Source of the DNA: Chloroflexota bacterium
Lineage (GTDB): Bacteria > Chloroflexota > Dehalococcoidia > JAUQQI01
Assembly: GCA_030549955.1 (NCBI GenBank)
Contig: JAUQQI010000150.1
Location: forward strand, 1 to 9,524
Direction: 5' to 3'
DNA: 9,524 bases
A model generated the notes under the pieces. It saw only the letters and a program-made list of their open reading frames with translations. It did no database searches and was not told where the DNA came from. Position 1 is the first letter of the stretch; each line of letters begins with the position of its first letter. Position numbers and translations under genes: made by a program. Positions 5,364 through 9,524 of this stretch are shown here, piece after piece.

Positions 5364-6170
5364 ATGGCTCAGCAGCCCCACGACGACTACCTGGTAATCG
5401 CTGACCGGAAGTTCCGGTCCCGCCTCATGATGGGTAGCGGCAAGTTCCGTTCCGATGAGGAGATGCTTGCCGCCTACGAGGCCGGAAAGCCTGAAATCAT
5501 CACCGTAGCCATCCGACGGCTCGACCTCGATAACCCGCACAAGAAGACCCTCCTCGACATCATCGACTGGTCGAAGTACATGATTCTGCCCAATACGGCC
5601 GGCTGCCGGACTGCCGAAGAGGCCATCAAGACGGCCCGCCTCGCCCGGGAGGTCTGCCGGGGAATCGAAGGCTACAACTGGATAAAGCTCGAGGTTATCC
5701 CGGATCCGAAGTACCTGCTGCCCGACCCCGAGGGGACCCTTGAGGCCGCCCGGGTCCTGGTCCGGGAAGGCTTCGTGGTTCTCCCTTACATTAACGACGA
5801 CCCGGTCCTGGCGAAGAAGCTTGAAGAGATCGGCACGGCAACCGTGATGCCCCTGGCGGCCCCCATCGGTTCGGGCCAGGGCATCGTCTATTTCGGGCAG
5901 ATTCAGATAATTATCGAGCAGGCCAGGGTTCCGGTCGTCATCGACGCCGGCCTCGGGGCACCCTCCGACGCCGCGCTGGCCATGGAGCTCGGGGCCGATG
6001 CGGTCCTGGTGAACACCGCGATCGCCAAGGCAAAAAATCCGGCCCTGATGGCCGAAGCCTTCCGGCTCGGAGTTGAGGCCGGCCGCAAGGCCTTCCTTGC
6101 CGGCCGCATCCCGAAACTGCCCTACGCCGAAGCGAGCAGCCCGCTCGAAGGCGTTGTCCAGTGGCGGTAG
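5364..6170 (+). CDS. thiG: Thiazole synthase ThiG
   Basis: Cytoplasmic TIM-barrel enzyme that condenses 1-deoxy-D-xylulose 5-phosphate, dehydroglycine and sulfur from ThiS thiocarboxylate into the thiamine thiazole. 268 aa, normal for the family. Landmarks: [10 protein letters not shown] at 19-28, [14 protein letters not shown] at 74-87, W-I-K-L-E-V with the imine-forming Lys 108, [19 protein letters not shown], and [13 protein letters not shown] in the phosphate-binding C-terminal half. The ATG at 5364 has AAGGAGAGG (5348-5356) 7 nt upstream; the longer in-frame GTG at 5292 lies inside the riboswitch platform and is rejected. First gene of the operon. thiC, thiD, thiF and the dehydroglycine-forming enzyme (ThiO or ThiH) are not in view. 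Confidence 0.96.
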   Translation: MAQQPHDDYLVIADRKFRSRLMMGSGKFRSDEEMLAAYEAGKPEIITVAIRRLDLDNPHKKTLLDIIDWSKYMILPNTAGCRTAEEAIKTARLAREVCRGIEGYNWIKLEVIPDPKYLLPDPEGTLEAARVLVREGFVVLPYINDDPVLAKKLEEIGTATVMPLAAPIGSGQGIVYFGQIQIIIEQARVPVVIDAGLGAPSDAALAMELGADAVLVNTAIAKAKNPALMAEAFRLGVEAGRKAFLAGRIPKLPYAEASSPLEGVVQWR

Positions 6171-6830
6171 ATGGCCCCAAACATCCCCGGTCAGCCGCCC
6201 GTTTTGATGCTGGTTACCGACCGGAAACGGTCGCGCCTGCCCTTGACCGAGGCGGTCGCCCGGGCCGTAGCCGGCGGGGTCGACCTGGTTCAGGTTCGGG
6301 AAAAGGACCTGCCAGCCGCTCAACTCTTTGAACTGGTCGTCAGCCTGCGCAAAGTCACCGCCGGCCGGGCAAGACTCCTGGTAAACGACCGGGTCGATGT
6401 CGCCCTCGCGGCCGGGGCCGATGGGGTGCACCTGCCGGAAAACGGCCTGCCTCCCGGCGTGGCGAGACAACTTCTGGGCCCCGGGCTGGTTCTGGGTCGG
6501 TCGGCCCACAACCTGGCCATCCTCGAAACCGGCGAAATCGACGCCGGGCAAATCGATTACCTGCTGGTCGGTACGGTCTTTCCGAGTTCAAGTCACCCCG
6601 GCCTTCCGGCGGCTGGGACTGGCATTATCCGGGACTTTGTCGGGCGGACTCCGGTACCGGTCCTCGGAATCGGAGGTATCACGGCTGAAAACTGCGCCGA
6701 GGTGATCGCCGCCGGGGCGGCCGGCGTGGCCGTTATCTCGGCTATCCTGGATTCGGATGACCCCGAGGGAGCCGCCCGGGAGTTGAAGGCCGCGATGTTG
6801 GGGGCGAGGCCAGTGAAATCGCGAGGTTAG
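6171..6830 (+). CDS. Thiamine-phosphate synthase / thiazole tautomerase family protein (ThiE/TenI)
   Basis: A 219-aa TIM barrel of the ThiE/TenI superfamily. ThiE joins the thiazole and pyrimidine phosphates; TenI aromatises the thiazole tautomer released by ThiG. Motifs: L-V-T-D-R at 14-18, V-Q-V-R-E-K-D at 40-46, L-V-N-D-R at 70-74, G-V-H-L-P-E at 85-90, G-R-S-A-H at 109-113, V-F-P-S-S-S-H-P-G at 136-144 and L-G-I-G-G-I-T at 165-171. The R/K pair and N-D are ThiE-like, but G-R-S-x-H and the S-H-P-G loop, where ThiE has T-x-T-K, are TenI-like. I therefore withhold a symbol. The ATG abuts the thiG stop (TAGATG) with little Shine-Dalgarno, so translation is probably coupled. Position between thiG and thiS suits either role. 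Confidence 0.85.
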   Translation: MAPNIPGQPPVLMLVTDRKRSRLPLTEAVARAVAGGVDLVQVREKDLPAAQLFELVVSLRKVTAGRARLLVNDRVDVALAAGADGVHLPENGLPPGVARQLLGPGLVLGRSAHNLAILETGEIDAGQIDYLLVGTVFPSSSHPGLPAAGTGIIRDFVGRTPVPVLGIGGITAENCAEVIAAGAAGVAVISAILDSDDPEGAARELKAAMLGARPVKSRG

Positions 6831-6833
6831 GCT

Positions 6834-7049
6834 GTGATTGGGGTTGAGGTGACCATTAATGGCAAGCCTCGGGAACTTCCCCGCGAGATGAATATCCTGG
6901 AGCTCCTGGACCACCTGGGCGTCCGGCGGAACGGGGTTGCCGTTGCGGTGAACGGGGAAGTGGTTCTCCGGGAGGAGTGGGAAAGGACCGTCATCCGGGC
7001 CGGCGACCACGTAGAGGTGGTCCACATGGTCGGGGGCGGGGCCCGGTGA
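6834..7049 (+). CDS. thiS: Sulfur carrier protein ThiS, with a C-terminal Ala-Arg extension
   Basis: A 71-aa beta-grasp protein that is adenylated and thiocarboxylated at a C-terminal Gly-Gly and donates sulfur to ThiG. Landmarks: V-T-I-N-G-K-P-R-E at 6-14, N-I-L-E-L-L at 20-25, G-V-A-V-A-V-N-G-E-V-V at 34-44 and G-D-H-V-E-V-V-H-M-V-G-G-G at 57-69. GTG 6834 has GAGG at 6823-6826 with 7 nt spacing, and is 3 nt after the previous stop. Oddly, the protein does not end at glycine: Ala-Arg (GCC CGG) follows Gly 67-69, and the TGA is shared with the GTGA start of folC. ThiS normally terminates in Gly-Gly, so trimming of two residues, or a sequence error, must be considered. Confidence 0.92.
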   Translation: MIGVEVTINGKPRELPREMNILELLDHLGVRRNGVAVAVNGEVVLREEWERTVIRAGDHVEVVHMVGGGAR

Positions 7050-8398
7050 CGGCCGACTGCGACCCGTACCGGGACGCCCTGGAGTTCCTCTACTCACGGG
7101 CGAACTACGAACGGGGGTTTCTCGGGTCTCTGGACCCCCTGGGTCACGGCCTCGAGCGGACAGCCCGGCTCCTTGAGGCTTTAGGCCGACCCCAGGATCG
7201 GTTCAAAATCGTCCATATTGCCGGGACGAAGGGCAAGGGGTCGGTCGCGGCGACCGTCGCCTCGGTACTGTCGACCCGGCACCCGACCGGCCTGTTCACG
7301 TCACCCCACCTCCACACTTTCCGGGAGCGCATTCAGGTGGACGGCGGCATGATTTCGCCGGCGGCGTTCAGCCGGCTCGTCGCTGAGCTTCGGCCGATTG
7401 TCGGCCGGCTTGACCAGGAGGCTGAAAGCCTGGGTCGACTGACAACCTTCGAGCTCGGAACCGCCCTGGGCATCCTCTTCTTTGCCCGGGTCGGGGCCAA
7501 GTGGGCCGTCCTCGAAGTCGGCCTTGGCGGACGGCTCGACGCCACGAACGTAGTGTCGCCGGAAGTCACGGTTATAACCAGCATCAGTTACGACCACACC
7601 CAGATTCTCGGCCAGACCCTGGCCGCCATCGCCGGGGAGAAGGCGGGGATTATCAAGCCCGGCATTCCGGTCGTCTGTGCCCCCCAGGAGGCCGAAGCCG
7701 CGACGGTCATCGAGGAACGGGCCCGGGCGGCCCGGGCGCCCCTCTACCTGGCCGGACGGGACTGGTCCTGGTCTGGGTCCCGCATGAACCTGAGGGTCCA
7801 TGGCCCTTTCGAGACCTATGAGGCCCTCAGTGTCAGCCTGGCTGGACCCCACCAGGTCGAAAACGCGGCCGTCGCGGTGGCCGTGCTGGACCTGCTTCGG
7901 GCTCAGAAACGGGTCGACCTTACTCCGGACGACATCAGGCTCGGTCTCAACCAGGTCCGGTGGCCAGGACGGGTCGAGGTCGTCAGGATGAATCCGACCG
8001 TCATTGTGGACGGGGCCCACAACGGGGAGTCCGCCGAGTACCTGGCGAGAACCCTCCGGGAAGAGTTCAGCTACAGCCGGCTCTTTTTAATCCTCGGCAC
8101 CTCGGCCGATAAGGACGTTCCGGCCATCATTGGGGCCCTGGCGCCCCTGGCCGACTTTGTGGGGGTGACCCGCTCCCGCCATCCCCGGGCGGCCGGGGTC
8201 GAACTTCTGGCCGAAGAATTTCGGCGGGCGGGCCGGGTCGCGAAAATTTTCCCCGACGTCGGGGTGGCCCTGGGCGAATTTCTCCAGCGGGCCGGGCCGG
8301 ACGACCTTATCTGCGTAACGGGTTCGCTCTACCTGGTGGCTGAGGCCCGGGAATTCCTGGGGGCCCCGGGGAGCGACCAGAAGGACCCGGTTCCCTGA
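7046..8398 (+). CDS. folC: Bifunctional dihydrofolate synthase / folylpolyglutamate synthase
   Basis: A Mur-ligase-family enzyme that adds L-glutamate to dihydropteroate and then to reduced folates, using ATP, in the cytoplasm. 450 aa from GTG 7046, close to the usual 420-450. Landmarks: L-E-F-L-Y-S at 12-17, P-loop H-I-A-G-T-K-G-K-G-S at 57-66, F-T-S-P-H-L at 84-89, E-V-G-L-G-G-R-L-D-A-T-N-V-V in the middle, I-T-S-I-S-Y-D-H, E-K-A-G-I-I-K-P-G, I-V-D-G-A-H-N opening the C-terminal domain and G-T-S-A-D-K-D. The GTG overlaps the thiS TGA as GTGA, and the glycine codons of thiS (GGG GGC GGG, 7032-7040) provide the only purine-rich stretch upstream. A longer frame back to 6977 would run through thiS and is rejected. 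P-loop Lys (G-T-K-G) replaces the more common Asn. Confidence 0.93.
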   Translation: MTADCDPYRDALEFLYSRANYERGFLGSLDPLGHGLERTARLLEALGRPQDRFKIVHIAGTKGKGSVAATVASVLSTRHPTGLFTSPHLHTFRERIQVDGGMISPAAFSRLVAELRPIVGRLDQEAESLGRLTTFELGTALGILFFARVGAKWAVLEVGLGGRLDATNVVSPEVTVITSISYDHTQILGQTLAAIAGEKAGIIKPGIPVVCAPQEAEAATVIEERARAARAPLYLAGRDWSWSGSRMNLRVHGPFETYEALSVSLAGPHQVENAAVAVAVLDLLRAQKRVDLTPDDIRLGLNQVRWPGRVEVVRMNPTVIVDGAHNGESAEYLARTLREEFSYSRLFLILGTSADKDVPAIIGALAPLADFVGVTRSRHPRAAGVELLAEEFRRAGRVAKIFPDVGVALGEFLQRAGPDDLICVTGSLYLVAEAREFLGAPGSDQKDPVP

Positions 8399-8410
8399 AG
8401 GGCCTCGGGG

Positions 8411-8416
8411 TATAAT
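8411..8416 (+). promoter_or_regulatory. TATAAT -10 box for the moaD-moaE gene
   Basis: A perfect -10 hexamer in the 27-nt gap after folC. No clear -35 is found at 16-18 nt. The predicted start of transcription, around 8423, is within a few bases of the GTG at 8426, so the mRNA would be almost leaderless, as for the hyuB-type gene. It suggests separate expression from the thi-folC unit. Confidence 0.5.
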
Positions 8417-8425
8417 CGAGGGGGG

Positions 8426-9145
8426 GTGTTGAAGGCAATGGAGACCGTCAGCGTACGCCTTAAATTTTTCGCCCTCTTCCGGGAACTCTTCGGTGAGACC
8501 GAACGGCAGATGGACCTCCCGGCAGGTTCTCGGGTCGCTGACGTCTGGACCCGCCTGGTGGCCGAGCGGCCGGTCCTTGGGAACCTGGAGGGCGCGGTTC
8601 GATTTGCGGTCAACCGTGAGTACGTTGGGGCGGACCACGAGCTGAAGGCCGGCGACGAGCTCGTATTCGTTCCGCCGGTCAGCGGCGGGGAGGCATGCCA
8701 GACGATGTTCGAGCTTACGGAAGAGCGGCTGGACCCGGAGGAACTTATTTCGGCGGTCCGGACTGACGACGACGGGGCGGTGGTGCTCTTTGTTGGGGTC
8801 GTGCGTAACAATTCTGACGGCCGTCCCACCCGGTACCTGGTCTACGAAGCCTACCCGGAGATGGCTGAGGCCAAGGTGAGGGAAATCGCAACCGAAGCCC
8901 GGCGGCGGTGGGCGGTTGGGAAAGTCGCCGTTAAGCACCGGGTTGGGCGGCTCGAAATCGGCGAGGCCAGCGTGATGGTCGCGGTCGCGGCCCCACACCG
9001 GGCCGAGGCTTTCGAGGCCTGCCGTTATATCATGGACCGGGTAAAGACGGACGCCCCGATCTGGAAGAAAGAAGTCTTCGTCGACGGCGAGGTCTGGGTC
9101 GGGGCTCCCGAGGTCCAGCCAGCTCCGGAAGGGGAGGGCCGGTGA
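8426..9145 (+). CDS. Fused molybdopterin synthase: MoaD sulfur carrier + MoaE catalytic domain
   Basis: 239 aa combining both subunits of molybdopterin synthase, which inserts two sulfurs into cyclic pyranopterin (precursor Z). MoaD-like residues 6-88: V-R-L-K-F-F-A-L-F-R-E, then A-G-D-E-L-V-F-V-P-P-V-S-G-G with the Gly-Gly at 87-88. MoaE-like residues 94-239: F-V-G-V-V-R-N with Arg 127, P-H-R at 190-192, V-K-T with Lys 207 and I-W-K-K with Lys 214, the 7-residue Lys spacing of E. coli Lys 119/Lys 126. All MoaE active-site residues I can recall are present. Both domains are full length, so it is a fusion, not a frameshift. Gly-Gly must be freed by cleavage before E1-dependent thiocarboxylation, as reported for mycobacterial MoaX. 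Start may be GTG 8426 (fits the near-leaderless promoter) or ATG 8438. Confidence 0.93.
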   Translation: MLKAMETVSVRLKFFALFRELFGETERQMDLPAGSRVADVWTRLVAERPVLGNLEGAVRFAVNREYVGADHELKAGDELVFVPPVSGGEACQTMFELTEERLDPEELISAVRTDDDGAVVLFVGVVRNNSDGRPTRYLVYEAYPEMAEAKVREIATEARRRWAVGKVAVKHRVGRLEIGEASVMVAVAAPHRAEAFEACRYIMDRVKTDAPIWKKEVFVDGEVWVGAPEVQPAPEGEGR

Positions 9146-9260
9146 GCGCCAGGCTGTTACCGGCCCTCCGGCCAACCGGAATTTTGCACGGTCTCTTGGG
9201 CGCCGGGCGGACGCCCCAGGCTTAGGGCGCGGGTCGGGCTTACCAGCTGATGCGCTTAAC
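9146..9260. terminator. Convergent intergenic spacer with GC hairpins
   Basis: GGGCG 9198-9202 pairs with CGCCC 9212-9216, extended by CTT/AGG across a bulged C (9195-9197 with 9218-9220). A shorter GGCC-CTCC-GGCC stem near 9168-9179 is followed by AATTTTG and could end the moaD-moaE transcript. A third dyad pairs TTAGG near 9223 with CCTAA near 9260. No single one is a textbook terminator; position between converging genes is the main argument. Confidence 0.35.
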
Positions 9261-9521
9261 CTAAAAGAGTCGCCTGACCGAAGCCCAGATGCCCCGGAAC
9301 CAGTCGCCGAAAGAGCCCCGGCCGGGGCCCGGGTCGTCAAAGACGGCCTGGAGGTCGGCGACCAGCTTCGCCTTCTGCATCGGGCAGAGGTCTTTGGGCT
9401 CGAGCAGGACCTGGCGCCGGTTGCGGGCTTCCCGGTCCAGGTGGTCCTGGATGATCCGGATCGCCTCCTCGACGACCTTGGTGTCCTGTTCAGTTCTGGT
9501 CTCGGGTGTTGCCACCAACAT
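9261..9521 (-). CDS. Small hypothetical protein
   Basis: 86 residues from ATG 9521; I do not recognise the family. The middle (about 16-66) is charged and helix-prone (V-V-E-E-A-I-R-I-I-Q-D-H-L-D, then P-M-Q-K-A-K-L-V-A-D-L-Q-A-V-F-D-D), with a single Cys. A Pro/Gly linker (D-P-G-P-G-R-G) leads to an aromatic, basic C-terminal helix (F-G-D-W-F-R-G-I-W ... R-R-L-F) that looks amphipathic and could lie on a membrane or partner. No transmembrane segment or signal peptide. In-frame TAA lies directly before the ATG at the window edge, so the start is 9521 or slightly internal (TTG 9518, GTG 9515); the ribosome site is outside the window. The codon and GC pattern resembles the neighbouring genes, and it is convergent with moaD-moaE. 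Confidence 0.55.
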   Translation of the reverse strand: MLVATPETRTEQDTKVVEEAIRIIQDHLDREARNRRQVLLEPKDLCPMQKAKLVADLQAVFDDPGPGRGSFGDWFRGIWASVRRLF

Positions 9522-9524
9522 TTA

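Noticed and set aside
5133..6551. 472-codon open frame on the minus strand opposite thiG and the thiE/tenI gene
   Set aside because: A GC-rich shadow frame. The composition is Gly/Pro/Arg/Gln-rich with no motif, and it runs across the TPP riboswitch and two clearly real plus-strand genes.
6977..7045. N-terminal extension of FolC from 6977
   Set aside because: The extra residues are an out-of-frame reading of thiS, rich in Gly/Arg/Pro; GTG 7046 gives the normal family start and a standard 4-nt overlap.
7301..8020. 239-codon minus-strand frame inside folC
   Set aside because: Entirely antisense to the conserved folC core and without recognisable domains.
8087..9340. 417-codon open frame on the minus strand opposite folC and moaD-moaE
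   Set aside because: Low-complexity Pro/Gly/Arg composition and full overlap with two well-supported genes; its left end also covers catalytic regions of folC.

Overview
This is a gene-dense, GC-rich bacterial chromosomal window. Genes are packed tightly, with 4- and 8-nt overlaps, zero- to 3-nt gaps and frequent GTG/TTG starts. Nothing in it looks like phage, transposon, CRISPR or stable RNA genes. Sequence alone does not let me name a phylum. The strong GC bias and the near-leaderless promoters (a -10 box 9-10 nt before the start codon) would fit a deep-branching or thermophilic lineage, but that is a guess.

Layout. (1) 1-1479, plus strand: end of a branched-chain amino-acid type ABC transporter operon, with a possible permease tail, then livG- and livF-type ATPases; a strong hairpin sits on the livF stop codon. 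(2) 1664-3211, plus: a hydantoinase B/oxoprolinase family protein with its own extended -10 promoter and no HyuA partner in view. (3) 3328-4905, minus, convergent with (2): a D-aminoacylase-type amidohydrolase. Regions 1-3 together look like uptake and hydrolysis of amide or modified amino-acid compounds. (4) 4909-5363: a divergent control region holding promoters for both directions and a complete TPP riboswitch whose P1, antiterminator and terminator helices can be traced. (5) 5364-8398, plus: thiG, a thiE/tenI-type gene, thiS and folC, almost certainly one thiamine/folate transcription unit under the riboswitch. (6) 8426-9145, plus: a fused MoaD-MoaE molybdopterin synthase with a perfect TATAAT just upstream. 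(7) 9261-9521, minus: a small gene of unknown function, convergent with moaD-moaE.

How the genes work together. ThiG makes the thiazole of thiamine with sulfur supplied by ThiS thiocarboxylate. The TenI/ThiE-type enzyme acts on the thiazole product, and the riboswitch closes the feedback loop through TPP. MoaD is the analogous sulfur carrier for molybdopterin. The most interesting observation is that neither sulfur carrier is encoded with a free Gly-Gly C-terminus. ThiS ends Gly-Gly-Gly-Ala-Arg, because its stop codon lies inside the folC start, and MoaD runs straight into MoaE. Both would need proteolytic trimming before activation by an E1-like enzyme, which implies a processing protease encoded elsewhere.
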